Shown here in pieces: positions 1 through 8,176 of a stretch of DNA of 64,000 bases. A model generated the notes under the pieces. The model saw only the letters and a list, made by a program, of their open reading frames with translations. It was not told the origin of the DNA and did not search any database. The position numbers were made by a program, and so were the translations under genes. The stretch is from Psychrobacillus sp042944905 (GTDB lineage Bacteria; Bacillota; Bacilli; Bacillales_A; Planococcaceae), in NCBI RefSeq assembly GCF_042944905.1, contig NZ_CP168496.1, positions 186,001 to 250,000 on the forward strand, given 5' to 3'. Position 1 is the stretch's first letter; each line of letters starts with the position of its first letter.

Positions 1-102
1 GTTCCTCTATTTTGTTTCCCAAGCTTCCTCACTCCTTTAAAATTAGACTCTTATTAGCTATTCCCAAAGGATGATTAAACATGCATGAAAAAAAATTTAA
101 AG

Positions 103-789
103 TTAGTTTGGACAGAATCCACATTTTTGTAGTCCAGGAATGTCTTTTGAAAAACAGCATGTTGTTCGGACCGGGGTGTTTATTAGTTGTGCGGGATTTT
201 TTCCTTTTAAATAATTTGATAAAGACGATTTTGTCGTAAATTTTTTCCACATCTCGTCATCTTGAAGTAGTTTCCAATCTATTTTAGCTTGCTCAGCAAT
301 TACTGGATTATCTAAAAAAACGTAGTAATGCCAAAACAAATAACCAAACACATTTTCCCAAAGTGTCAAAGGGGAGATGCTGCATTGTGCTCGAAGTTGT
401 TGGATGATTGGATAGCATTGATGCTCCCAAACAAGTTGAATATCTTCTGCTCGATGTTCTTTTACATCTCGAAAGTATTCTGCCGGTATATACGTGCTAA
501 TTGTCTTGTTGTTATACTCGGTTGTTACAAAAAATTGTAATGATTCAAGTGGTCCATCCCAAATTTCATCATACATAGTCATCATATAAAACTGCATGGA
601 GATGAACATTCCAACTCTTCGCATAAAAAAGGATGCAGCAATTGGATCATTCGGTGCCTGGGAAATTAGCTTAATCATCGGAAGTGCATTATCCACGTTT
701 TTTGCATGAAAAATGGGTATTCCAGTTGTTTCCAAATATACACTGTAATTATTAAGTTGTCGGATTTGATCGTTCGTTAAAGTTGTCAT
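103..789 (-). CDS. FhuF-like ferric-siderophore reductase
   Basis: Cytoplasmic [2Fe-2S] protein of the FhuF type, expected to release iron from imported ferric siderophores by reduction. The last 20 residues carry two adjacent cysteines, then ten residues, then C-x2-C (CGFCP), the cluster-binding pattern of this family; the rest is an all-helical-looking body rich in aromatic residues. About 228 residues from the ATG at 789; a TTG five codons upstream is also possible, and neither has a clear ribosome site. A Fur box lies about 45-60 bp upstream of the start, so iron repression is expected. Specific siderophore unknown. Confidence 0.8.
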   Translation of the reverse strand: MTTLTNDQIRQLNNYSVYLETTGIPIFHAKNVDNALPMIKLISQAPNDPIAASFFMRRVGMFISMQFYMMTMYDEIWDGPLESLQFFVTTEYNNKTISTYIPAEYFRDVKEHRAEDIQLVWEHQCYPIIQQLRAQCSISPLTLWENVFGYLFWHYYVFLDNPVIAEQAKIDWKLLQDDEMWKKFTTKSSLSNYLKGKNPAQLINTPVRTTCCFSKDIPGLQKCGFCPN

Positions 790-820
790 ATAAATAGTAT
801 ACAATTTTTTTAGAAATAAG

Positions 821-849
821 TTGACATTTTAAATGAAAATGATTATCAT
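821..849 (+). promoter_or_regulatory. Rightward promoter overlapped by a Fur box
   Basis: On the plus strand TTGACA (821-826) is followed after 17 bp by TATCAT (844-849). Inside it, 834-848 reads TGAAAAT-G-ATTATCA, a 7-1-7 Fur box with one mismatch to the inverted repeat. The site would block the rightward promoter directly and is also placed to control the leftward FhuF-like gene. The Fur box is seen directly; the dual control is inference. Confidence 0.75.
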
Positions 850-855
850 TACCAT

Positions 856-999
856 ATAGAAACTTACTCTTAATGTGAGAAGGTTCTTAACAGCGACTTT
901 TCTCCAAATTGTAGCTGATTAATCGCACACTTAACCCCCTCAACGTTGAGTTAGTGCATTCATGTATATCGGTAGCCAAAAATGGTTGCCGATTTTTTT
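856..999 (+). ncRNA. Candidate Fur-controlled small RNA
   Basis: Between the Fur-overlapped promoter and a strong terminator (stem 968-977 with 984-993, then a T run to 999) there is no credible open reading frame. The predicted transcript is about 140 nt. It contains two pyrimidine-rich stretches, TTTTCTCC near 898-905 and CCCCCTC near 935-941, both complementary to Shine-Dalgarno-like GGAG/GAGGGG sequences, as expected of an iron-sparing RNA such as Bacillus FsrA. The palindrome CTCAACGTTGAG (939-950) could form a hairpin beside the second stretch. Homology to FsrA was not tested. Confidence 0.5.
968..999 (+). terminator. Rho-independent terminator of the candidate sRNA
   Basis: ATCGGTAGCC pairs with GGTTGCCGAT (with G-U pairs) around a six-base loop, followed by seven T. 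It precedes the malic enzyme promoter and so insulates the two transcription units. Confidence 0.8.
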
Positions 1000-1024
1000 G
1001 TGAGGATTAATAATTTGATTGTTT

Positions 1025-1063
1025 TGTGCAATTCTTCACTAATTCTGTGCAACCTTTCACTAA
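1025..1063 (+). repeat. Two 18-bp direct repeats, 21 bp apart
   Basis: TGTGCAATTCTTCACTAA (1025-1042) and TGTGCAACCTTTCACTAA (1046-1063) differ at few positions and are offset by exactly 21 bp. The second copy abuts the -35 box of the malic enzyme promoter, the position of an activator site. The reverse complement (GGTTGCACA) also resembles the 21-bp array family described elsewhere in this window, so it may instead be a two-unit member of that family. Confidence 0.6.
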
Positions 1064-1064
1064 A

Positions 1065-1093
1065 TTGACTTTAAAAATTTTAGTGCCTATAAT
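1065..1093 (+). promoter_or_regulatory. Sigma-A promoter of the malic enzyme gene
   Basis: TTGACT (1065-1070), 17-bp spacer, TATAAT (1088-1093), a near-consensus housekeeping promoter about 95 bp before the start codon. Confidence 0.75.
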
Positions 1094-1187
1094 CTTGAGA
1101 ATATACAGCTGGGTAGGTATGGAGTACCTAACTTTGCTTATAGTAGAGATAGAGGCTACTAAAAATAGAAGGAGGAGAAGTGAGAAA

Positions 1188-2387
1188 ATGGATTTAAAGA
1201 CACAAGCATTAAATATGCATCGGAGTTATAAAGGGAAAATGGAGATGATTTCAAAGGTTCCTATAGAGAGTATGGTGGATTTAAGTTTAGCTTATTCTCC
1301 TGGAGTGGCAGAACCTTGTTTGGAAATAAAAAATAATCCTTCTACCATTTATGACTATACGATGAAGGGTAATCTGGTAGGAGTTGTGACTGATGGGACA
1401 GCTGTTTTAGGATTGGGTGATATCGGCCCAAAAGCAGCTTTACCAGTAATGGAAGGAAAGGCAATTTTATTAAAAAGATTTGCGAATGTCGACGCTTTTC
1501 CAATTTGTCTAGATACAAAGGATATAGATGAGATTGTGCAAATTGTAAAAGCATTAAGCCCGACATTTGGAGCGATAAATTTAGAAGATATTTCAGCTCC
1601 TCGATGCTTTGAAATTGAAGACCGTCTTCGTCAAGAACTAGATATACCGGTATTTCATGATGATCAGCATGGAACAGCTATTGTAGTTGGGGCAGGACTC
1701 CAAAATGCAGTAAAAATTGTTCGGAAAGAGATTCCTTCATTGAAAGTAGTGATTAATGGTGCTGGAGCAGCGGGAATGGCTATTTTAAGAGTTCTTCAAC
1801 AACTTGGGTATCAGCATATTATTATGTGTGATTCGACCGGCATTATTTACGAGGGTCGAAAAGAAGGTATGAACCCAATTAAAGAAGCTATTGCGAGTAC
1901 TACGAATCCACTTGGTTTAAAAGGATCATTAAAAGATGCAATGGATGAAGCAGATGTATTTATCGGTGTTTCTGTAGCTAATCTTTTAACGAGAGAAATG
2001 ATTGATGCGATGAACGCTGATCCTATCATTTTTGCTTTAGCAAATCCGAATCCTGAAATTGCATATGATTTAGCGAAAGAGTGGGGTGTCCGAGTTATTG
2101 CAACTGGACGTTCTGATCATCCGAACCAAGTGAATAATGTTTTAGCTTTTCCAGGAATTTTCAGAGGAGCACTAGATGTACGAGCAACGGATATTAACGA
2201 GGAAATGAAGCTAGCTGCCGTTCAAGCAATTGCTTCACTTATTGATGCGAGTGAATTACGAGAAGACTACATCATTCCGGATGCGTTTGATGAAAGAGTA
2301 GTAAGTGCGGTTGCAAAAGCGGTTAGTGATGCTGCAATTAAATCGGGTGTCTCCGTTTTATTTCAACAAGAATTGAAAGAAGTATAA
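1188..2387 (+). CDS. ytsJ: Malic enzyme (malate to pyruvate)
   Basis: Decarboxylates malate to pyruvate with reduction of NAD(P)+. The ATG at 1188 follows GGAGGAG; longer frames upstream run through the promoter and are not real. At 399 residues it has the size of the short bacterial YtsJ type. Visible landmarks are LAYSPGVAEP, TDGTAVLGLGDIGP, the metal-site region FHDDQHGTA, the dinucleotide fold NGAGAAG, ANPNPE and the C-terminal NVLAFPGIFRGALD. It stands alone between its own promoter and a terminator. The paired direct repeats upstream suggest activation, as for malate-responsive control in Bacillus, but the regulator is not in this window. Cofactor preference cannot be read from sequence alone. 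Confidence 0.93.
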   Translation: MDLKTQALNMHRSYKGKMEMISKVPIESMVDLSLAYSPGVAEPCLEIKNNPSTIYDYTMKGNLVGVVTDGTAVLGLGDIGPKAALPVMEGKAILLKRFANVDAFPICLDTKDIDEIVQIVKALSPTFGAINLEDISAPRCFEIEDRLRQELDIPVFHDDQHGTAIVVGAGLQNAVKIVRKEIPSLKVVINGAGAAGMAILRVLQQLGYQHIIMCDSTGIIYEGRKEGMNPIKEAIASTTNPLGLKGSLKDAMDEADVFIGVSVANLLTREMIDAMNADPIIFALANPNPEIAYDLAKEWGVRVIATGRSDHPNQVNNVLAFPGIFRGALDVRATDINEEMKLAAVQAIASLIDASELREDYIIPDAFDERVVSAVAKAVSDAAIKSGVSVLFQQELKEV

Positions 2388-2394
2388 ACATAGC

Positions 2395-2436
2395 AAAACG
2401 TTCTAAGAGGAAAGTGCCTCGAGGGAACGTTTTTTT
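2395..2436 (+). terminator. Terminator after malic enzyme
   Basis: AAAACGTTC pairs with GAACGTTTT, with an inner GAGG/CCTC arm, followed by a T run. Confidence 0.8.
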
Positions 2437-2498
2437 ATTGGAAACTTTTCTTCCGGTCAAACGTAAAGTTAGGTACATCAAGAAAAGAGGGGATTCAA

Positions 2499-2837
2499 AT
2501 GGACGTACGCGAATTTTATGTATCATTATCACCAAAAGCAGCGCTGGACATTTTGCAAGGGTCTATCGTACAAGGAAGTATTTCGGGAGCAATTGTAGAC
2601 GTGTATGAACGCGTTGTTGGCGAGCAGCAAGTCATTGTATGTGTTTTAGAAAAATACTATATGCGAACGAGTAATCGTGCTTCATTAACTATCACGCTCG
2701 ATAATTTGGAGAATAATACGAAAGTACATGCTGCTTCATCCGGTGCAGGGCAAGGAGTATTTATCCGCTTTGACTGGGGAGCGGGAGGAAGTTTTGTAAA
2801 TAGTGTGGAAAAAGCGCTAGAAGAATATAGAATATAA
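2499..2837 (+). CDS. Small conserved protein, DUF6054-like
   Basis: A 112-residue soluble protein without signal peptide or membrane segment. It resembles the DUF6054 family of Firmicutes, of unknown function, by general layout (alpha-beta, a central variable loop, a glycine-rich WGAGGSF stretch near the C-terminus). The ATG follows GAGGGG at proper spacing. It lies between two terminators as a single-gene unit. Family assignment is from memory of sequence style and should be treated as tentative. Confidence 0.6.
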   Translation: MDVREFYVSLSPKAALDILQGSIVQGSISGAIVDVYERVVGEQQVIVCVLEKYYMRTSNRASLTITLDNLENNTKVHAASSGAGQGVFIRFDWGAGGSFVNSVEKALEEYRI

Positions 2838-2881
2838 ATAAAAAGTGCAGTATTATGATCACTCATAACTCTGCACTTTTT
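2838..2881. terminator. Bidirectional terminator between convergent genes
   Basis: AAAAGTGCAG (from 2840) pairs with CTGCACTTTT (to about 2879); A runs on one side and T runs on the other make it usable from both strands, serving the DUF6054-like gene and the exporter gene that converges on it. Confidence 0.85.
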
Positions 2882-2882
2882 A

Positions 2883-3836
2883 TTATTTGGTTTTCAAGGC
2901 CTTTTTCGTATTCAAAACTTTCGTATAGTAACTATGTAAAAACATTCCTAGAATAATAACGCCAAGGCCAATTAGTGCAATTGGTGCTGGCAAAGGAACA
3001 TGGAGCAAAAACATTTCGCCAATAATAACGAAAATAATTTCAGTGGACTGGGTTGCTTCTACAGCCGCAAGTTTACCTTGATGATTCCGAACACGATCCG
3101 TTGCCATAAAGAATAAAATGGTTGCGACAACTCCGGAGCTGATAGCGACAATTAAAGATTGAACAACTTGAGCTAAGGAAGGTAAGCCAACCGTTAAAAT
3201 TGCGTAAATTGCCAATAAAATCCAAGCAGGCATTGAAGCAATGGTCATGCCTAAAACGCGCTGAAATGTATCTAGTCTACCCTCTAAATGTCCCATCATT
3301 TTCCGATTTCCTAACGGATAAGCAAAGGATGCAACGATTACAGGTAGTATCCCTAAAAGGATCATGTTCATATGAACGGATTCTGTATTTGGAATTTGTA
3401 TAAGAATGATTCCTATTAAAATAACAAGTGATATAAAAAGCGAGACTAAAGGGATTTTTTGTTTAATCATTCGCTTCTCGATTTTCAGGGTGAATAATGG
3501 TGCAAGGAGAACACCTGCTACAATTGTAAATTGCCACATACCTGATATTAACCAGCCTGGTCCGTAAGCTGCCGCAAAAGTTAGTGGTGCGTAAAATAAC
3601 ACAAAACCAACGAAGCTCCAAACTAGCCATGGAACAGGAGCAGTTTTTAATTCCTTAAACGTTGTAGATAATCCTTTTCGATAAAAGACAATGATGAATA
3701 AAAAAGGGACCATAAAAAAATATCGGAGGGAAGAGCTCCAAAGCCAGCTTCCTCCTGATATTTCCATTGAACGATTAAGTATAAAGGTTACCGCAAAAAA
3801 TAATGAGGCTAAAACACCAAGTAAAATTTCGCGCAC
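2883..3836 (-). CDS. DMT-superfamily (EmrE-like) exporter
   Basis: A 317-residue integral membrane protein with about ten hydrophobic segments, beginning directly with a transmembrane helix. It resembles the putative multidrug-resistance efflux family of the drug/metabolite transporter superfamily (ISGGSWLWSSSLRYFFMVP near the N-terminus; EATQSTEIIFVIIGEMF in the second half). Substrate unknown; a metabolite or drug exporter. Twelve bases separate it from the upstream pepT gene on the same strand, so the two are probably co-transcribed. Confidence 0.75.
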   Translation of the reverse strand: MREILLGVLASLFFAVTFILNRSMEISGGSWLWSSSLRYFFMVPFLFIIVFYRKGLSTTFKELKTAPVPWLVWSFVGFVLFYAPLTFAAAYGPGWLISGMWQFTIVAGVLLAPLFTLKIEKRMIKQKIPLVSLFISLVILIGIILIQIPNTESVHMNMILLGILPVIVASFAYPLGNRKMMGHLEGRLDTFQRVLGMTIASMPAWILLAIYAILTVGLPSLAQVVQSLIVAISSGVVATILFFMATDRVRNHQGKLAAVEATQSTEIIFVIIGEMFLLHVPLPAPIALIGLGVIILGMFLHSYYTKVLNTKKALKTK

Positions 3837-3848
3837 ATGAGCACCTAC

Positions 3849-5075
3849 TTAAGCTTGTTTTTCGAACGATTGGATAATGCCTTTCACGACTTCCGTTGCT
3901 TTTTCCATCACGTCTACTGAGATGAATTCATATTTCCCGTGATAATTTTCTCCACCTGTAAACACGTTTGGAGTAGGCATTCCCATGTAAGAAAGCTGAG
4001 ATCCATCCGTACCACCGCGAACTGGAATGATAAGTGGTTCAATATCTAATGAAACCATAACATCTCTTGCTACATCTACAATTTCCATAACAGGTGTAAT
4101 TTTTTCACCCATATTATAGTACTGGTCAATTAATTCAACCGAAACAGCATCTTCACCGCATTCTGCATTAACTTTTGCTGCAGTATCTAGGAATAATTGC
4201 TTTTTCGCTTCAAATTTTTCACGATCATGATCACGGATTATATAGCTAAGTTCTGTTTTCTCCACATCACCATTAAAATTCATCAAATGGATAAACCCTT
4301 CATAGCCATCTGTTTTTTCTGGAACCGAGTCTGTTGGCATATGGGATTGGAATTTTGTAGCTATTGTAATAGAGTTCACCATTTTTCCTTTTGCAGAACC
4401 GGGATGCACGCTTGTGCCATTCGTTACAACTTTAACACCCGCTGCATTGAAGCTTTCAAATTGCAATTCGCCAAGTGGACCTCCATCCATCGTATAAGCA
4501 AACTTTGCGCCAAATGCTTCCACGTCAAATTTATGTGGACCACGTCCGATTTCTTCATCTGGAGTAAATGCAACACGAATTTTTCCGTGTTTTACTTCTG
4601 GATTTTGAACGAAGTATTCCATTGCCGTCATAATAATCGCGATACCTGCTTTATCGTCGGCACCTAAAAGTGTAGTACCATCCGTTGTCAAAAGTGTATG
4701 TCCAACGTAATTTTTAAGTTCTGGAAAATCTTTCACAGTCATCAAAGTCGATGCATTTAGAGTGATATCTTGTCCGTCATAGCTATCGATACGTTGAGGA
4801 TTTACATTTTTACCTGTGTAATCCGTTGCAGTATCAACATGTGCCAAAAATCCAATTGTCGAAAGATCTTTTTCAGTATTGGAAGGCAATGTAGCAAATA
4901 AATAACCGTTTTCATCTAAAGTGATTTCTTCCAACCCTACTTCAGCTAATTCTTTTTCTAATACATGAAGCAAATCCCATTGTCCAGCAGTCGTTGGGCA
5001 AGTAATACTTGCTGCATCTGATTGTGTGTCTATTTTTGCGTAGCGTGTTAAACGCTCGATTAATGTTTCTTTCAT
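3849..5075 (-). CDS. pepT: Peptidase T (tripeptide aminopeptidase)
   Basis: Cytoplasmic M20-family zinc aminopeptidase that removes the N-terminal residue of tripeptides. The 408 residues match PepT length. Metal-site landmarks in order: GFLAHVDTA, LLGADDKAG, FTPDEEIGRG, YTMDGG and, near the end, RGGTDGSQLSYMG followed by TPNVFTGGENYHGKYE. The start follows GAAAGGGGAT. It is the promoter-proximal gene of a likely two-gene unit with the exporter. Confidence 0.95.
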   Translation of the reverse strand: MKETLIERLTRYAKIDTQSDAASITCPTTAGQWDLLHVLEKELAEVGLEEITLDENGYLFATLPSNTEKDLSTIGFLAHVDTATDYTGKNVNPQRIDSYDGQDITLNASTLMTVKDFPELKNYVGHTLLTTDGTTLLGADDKAGIAIIMTAMEYFVQNPEVKHGKIRVAFTPDEEIGRGPHKFDVEAFGAKFAYTMDGGPLGELQFESFNAAGVKVVTNGTSVHPGSAKGKMVNSITIATKFQSHMPTDSVPEKTDGYEGFIHLMNFNGDVEKTELSYIIRDHDREKFEAKKQLFLDTAAKVNAECGEDAVSVELIDQYYNMGEKITPVMEIVDVARDVMVSLDIEPLIIPVRGGTDGSQLSYMGMPTPNVFTGGENYHGKYEFISVDVMEKATEVVKGIIQSFEKQA

Positions 5076-5111
5076 GAGAATAAATCCCCTTTCAAATTAT
5101 AAAGCATACGC

Positions 5112-5765
5112 TTATTTTAACAGATTCTTTCGATTTGCGGAATAATAGGTATGAATACTATAAGCAAATAAGAACTGTGCTCCGTAATAGGAAATCATAA
5201 TAAGGGCATCCGAAAAAGGAACATCTATAATAAATCGATTAATGGCAAGCACTGAATCCGAAAACATAAATAAAATGGCACCAATAATCGCAAATTTATT
5301 AGCTGTTTGAAAAGCATTCCAGCCCATTAACAAAATAACGACAATATAAAGGATAACTGCAAAAGCTAAAATAGTTTCTCCACTAGTCCAAAGAGTTCCG
5401 GCAATCCAGATAGCCATAGCAATTCCATACACAATCAGAAGTACCGCAGCCCACTTTGGAATAGTTGCCGTTTTAATATGACGGAACGCAACAATATACC
5501 AAATATGCCCGATTAAAAATGTAATAAGGCCAACAATAAACCAATAAATCAAACCATCCGCAAGCATACATATAAAGAGTCCAGTCATAATAAGTATTTT
5601 ATATTTTTTGGACTCTCCAGCAGATTGCTTAAATGCAAGCAAAATAATCAATAGCATTGGGATAAGTTTAAATATTATTTTTGCGGATACTGGATCCGCT
5701 GGAATGAAGAAAATATAAATAATCGCCATAACCGCTATAAAAACGCTAATAATTTTTTCCCACAT
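5112..5765 (-). CDS. YhhN/TMEM86-family membrane protein
   Basis: A 217-residue protein with about eight transmembrane segments. The KLIPMLLIILLAF start region, GLFICMLADGLIY and TFLIGHIWYIVAFRH are the recognisable features of the YhhN family, whose characterised animal members are lysoplasmalogenases; bacterial members are mostly untested, so an enzymatic role in ether-lipid turnover is only an inference. It ends 36 bp before the pepT start on the same strand. Confidence 0.8.
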   Translation of the reverse strand: MWEKIISVFIAVMAIIYIFFIPADPVSAKIIFKLIPMLLIILLAFKQSAGESKKYKILIMTGLFICMLADGLIYWFIVGLITFLIGHIWYIVAFRHIKTATIPKWAAVLLIVYGIAMAIWIAGTLWTSGETILAFAVILYIVVILLMGWNAFQTANKFAIIGAILFMFSDSVLAINRFIIDVPFSDALIMISYYGAQFLFAYSIHTYYSANRKNLLK

Positions 5766-5847
5766 AAAAGTAATGACACCCCTTTTATTTTATATTCGTT
5801 ATTGGTAGAAAATATCCTGCAATAGTATATGCGAATATAAAATAAAA

Positions 5848-5880
5848 AAAGAACAAGCACTAGCCAATGCTTGTTCTTTA
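5848..5880 (-). terminator. Terminator of the RDD-protein gene
   Basis: AAAGAACAAGCA pairs with TGCTTGTTCTTT over an eight-base loop; read on the minus strand it is followed by a T run. It ends the pepF-rdd unit before the YhhN gene. Confidence 0.85.
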
Positions 5881-5886
5881 AATCAA

Positions 5887-6294
5887 TTAGTATTCAGGTG
5901 GATTGTAAGTTACATACGTTCCGGCAATAAAGTCGTGAATTGCTCGCTTATCCTCACGTAGACCTATCATGAACGCACTAACAATCAAACCGACTCCGAA
6001 AGTGAAAATATATACAAGACCACCAACTACAACTCGTAAAATCATCGCACCATAACCGAGTTTCGAGCCATCTACTTTGACGATTCGGATACCCAACATT
6101 TTCTTTCCAACGGTAAACCCGTACCATAAAACGGGAACAATTAAAGTATAAATGACATTCCCAAAGCTAGTGATCGGTGTTTCCTCCCAATCACCAACAA
6201 GAAGATAGCTAATAATAGCTAATGGAATCCCGATTATCAAACTATCTAGAAGGTTTGCAGCAAATCGTATCCAAAAACCGGCAGGATTCAGCAT
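5887..6294 (-). CDS. RDD-family membrane protein
   Basis: A 135-residue protein with three or four hydrophobic segments. The opening GFWIRFAANLLDSLIIG and the middle KKMLGIRIVKVDG are typical of RDD domains, a family of small membrane proteins, a few of which act in ion exchange. The start at 6294 is preferred because GGAGG (about 6305-6301 on the minus strand) precedes it; a longer frame begins upstream of that ribosome site. It follows the oligopeptidase gene by about 20 bases and probably shares its transcript. Confidence 0.85.
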   Translation of the reverse strand: MLNPAGFWIRFAANLLDSLIIGIPLAIISYLLVGDWEETPITSFGNVIYTLIVPVLWYGFTVGKKMLGIRIVKVDGSKLGYGAMILRVVVGGLVYIFTFGVGLIVSAFMIGLREDKRAIHDFIAGTYVTYNPPEY

Positions 6295-6315
6295 GTTATA
6301 ACCTCCTTTCATTGT

Positions 6316-8013
6316 TTATAGAGAAGAGTCATCCACACTATTCAAATATTCTTCTATTGAACCAATAACCGATTCCACACAACCTTCTTCAAATGGAGAT
6401 ATTAAGTTTGCATCCGTTACTAATTTAGTAAAAGACTTCGAGCCGCCTAACTGGCAAAGGTGTAAATAATCCTTCCAAGCCCCTTCGTGATCTTCTCTTG
6501 AACGTTTCCAAAATTGGAATGCACAAATTTGAGCTAAAGTGTAGTCAATATAATAGAACGGGCTAGCATAGATATGCCCTTGGCGTTGCCAGAAAGCACC
6601 CGCTTCTAAGTAACTATTTCCTTCATAATCGCGGTGAGGTAAATAAATTTCCTCTATTTTTTTCCAAGCAGCTTTACGTTCAGCAGGAGTCATTTCCGGA
6701 TTTTCATACACAACATGTTGGAATTCATCCACTGCGACCCCATAAGGCAAGAACAGAAGTCCGCTGCTTAAATGTGCGAATTTATATTTGTCTGTTTGTT
6801 CTTTAAAGAATAATTCCATCCATGGCCATGTGAAAAACTCCATACTCATCGAGTGGATTTCACAAGATTCAAATGTAGGCCAAACGTATTCAGGAATCCC
6901 AATGTTACGGCTCGTAAACACCTGGAATGCATGACCCGCTTCATGTGTTAACACATCGATATCTCCAGAAGTTCCATTAAAGTTAGAGAAAATATAAGGA
7001 GACTCATAGTTATCGATAAATGTACAATATCCTCCAGATTCCTTCCCTTTCTTCGCTACTAAATCCATCAAATCACGGTCAATCATAAACTGGAAGAACT
7101 CAGCCGTTTCAGGTGATAACTCTTCATACATTTTCTTCCCGTTGTCCACAATCCACTCAGGAGATCCTTGTGGTGTAGCATTTCCGGTTAAGAATTTAAG
7201 TGACTCATCGTAAAACTTTAGGTCATTGATTCCAATACGCTTCGCTTGACGTTCGTATAACTTTGTTGCAACAGGCACGATAAAATCACGTACTTGATCA
7301 CGGAATTTTTTCACCATTTCTGCATTGTAATCGATACGGTTCATACGAATATATCCAAGCTCCACAAAGTTTTTATATCCTAGTTTAGTTGCAATTTCAT
7401 GACGAACTTTTACAAGCTGATCATAAATATCATCGAACTTCACTTCATGATCCTGGAAGAAACTCGCTCTTGTTTCCATTGCCTTCTTACGCACATCTCG
7501 ATCTGTCGATTCTGAATATGGTCCAAGCTGGGCAAGTGTCAATGTTTCTCCATTAAATTCTACTTGTGCAGAAGCAACGAGCTTCGAATAGTCAGAAGCC
7601 AATTTGTTTTCCTTCTGCATTAGAGAAATCACTTCAGAAGAAAAGGCTTTTATTTGAAAGTCAGCAAGGTCAAATAGCTGGCTACCCCATTTTTCTTCTA
7701 ATTCATTTCGGAAAGGTGAAGCGACAAGTGCTTTGTAATATTCCGTAACGAGCTCTTCAACTTCTGGACTTACTTCATCAAAATAATCTCGTTCTTTTTG
7801 ATAATATTCATCATTCGTATCAATGGATGCGCGAATGTATACCAAATTAGCGTGGGTTGAAAAATCATTACGAAGTGCATTTAGTTCTTCAATCGTTGCA
7901 CTTTGCTCCTCCACAGAAGATGCTTCCTTAAATTTTGTTAAAGTCTCATGAAACTTTACTTTGTCTTCGTCTAAATTTGGTCGTTTATATTCATAATCTT
8001 TAAATGTTACCAA
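6316..8013 (-). CDS. pepF: M3-family oligoendopeptidase
   Basis: Cytoplasmic zinc metallopeptidase cutting oligopeptides. The HEAGH motif (in LTHEAGHAFQ) with a downstream glutamate in PTFESCEIHSMSMEF gives the thermolysin-like zinc site. The start is set at a TTG (8013) because AGGAGGAG lies seven bases upstream (8021-8028); this gives 565 residues, the usual length of the family, while the longer ATG-started frame (to 8073) adds 20 odd residues encoded by the ribosome-site region. RBS and length both decide the start. The gene diverges from the DUF2087 regulator. Confidence 0.92.
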   Translation of the reverse strand: MVTFKDYEYKRPNLDEDKVKFHETLTKFKEASSVEEQSATIEELNALRNDFSTHANLVYIRASIDTNDEYYQKERDYFDEVSPEVEELVTEYYKALVASPFRNELEEKWGSQLFDLADFQIKAFSSEVISLMQKENKLASDYSKLVASAQVEFNGETLTLAQLGPYSESTDRDVRKKAMETRASFFQDHEVKFDDIYDQLVKVRHEIATKLGYKNFVELGYIRMNRIDYNAEMVKKFRDQVRDFIVPVATKLYERQAKRIGINDLKFYDESLKFLTGNATPQGSPEWIVDNGKKMYEELSPETAEFFQFMIDRDLMDLVAKKGKESGGYCTFIDNYESPYIFSNFNGTSGDIDVLTHEAGHAFQVFTSRNIGIPEYVWPTFESCEIHSMSMEFFTWPWMELFFKEQTDKYKFAHLSSGLLFLPYGVAVDEFQHVVYENPEMTPAERKAAWKKIEEIYLPHRDYEGNSYLEAGAFWQRQGHIYASPFYYIDYTLAQICAFQFWKRSREDHEGAWKDYLHLCQLGGSKSFTKLVTDANLISPFEEGCVESVIGSIEEYLNSVDDSSL

Positions 8014-8107
8014 TGAATTTCTCCTCCTGGTCGTTTCTTCGTAATACGAAACGTTCTCATTTCCATTGTTCATTATTTTCTGATATATTGCAACTATAAT
8101 TTTACAA

Positions 8108-8136
8108 TTGATTTTTAATAGACAATAAGTTAATAT
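8108..8136 (+). promoter_or_regulatory. Promoter of the DUF2087 regulator
   Basis: TTGATT (8108-8113), 17-bp spacer, TAATAT (8131-8136), 40 bp upstream of the start codon. Confidence 0.55.
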
Positions 8137-8176
8137 GTCTATAAAATGATAAACAAAAGAAGGTTGTGTTTGTTCA

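Noticed and set aside
4197..4667. 156-codon frame antisense to pepT
   Set aside because: Shadow of a strongly conserved gene; cysteine- and phenylalanine-rich product without ribosome site.
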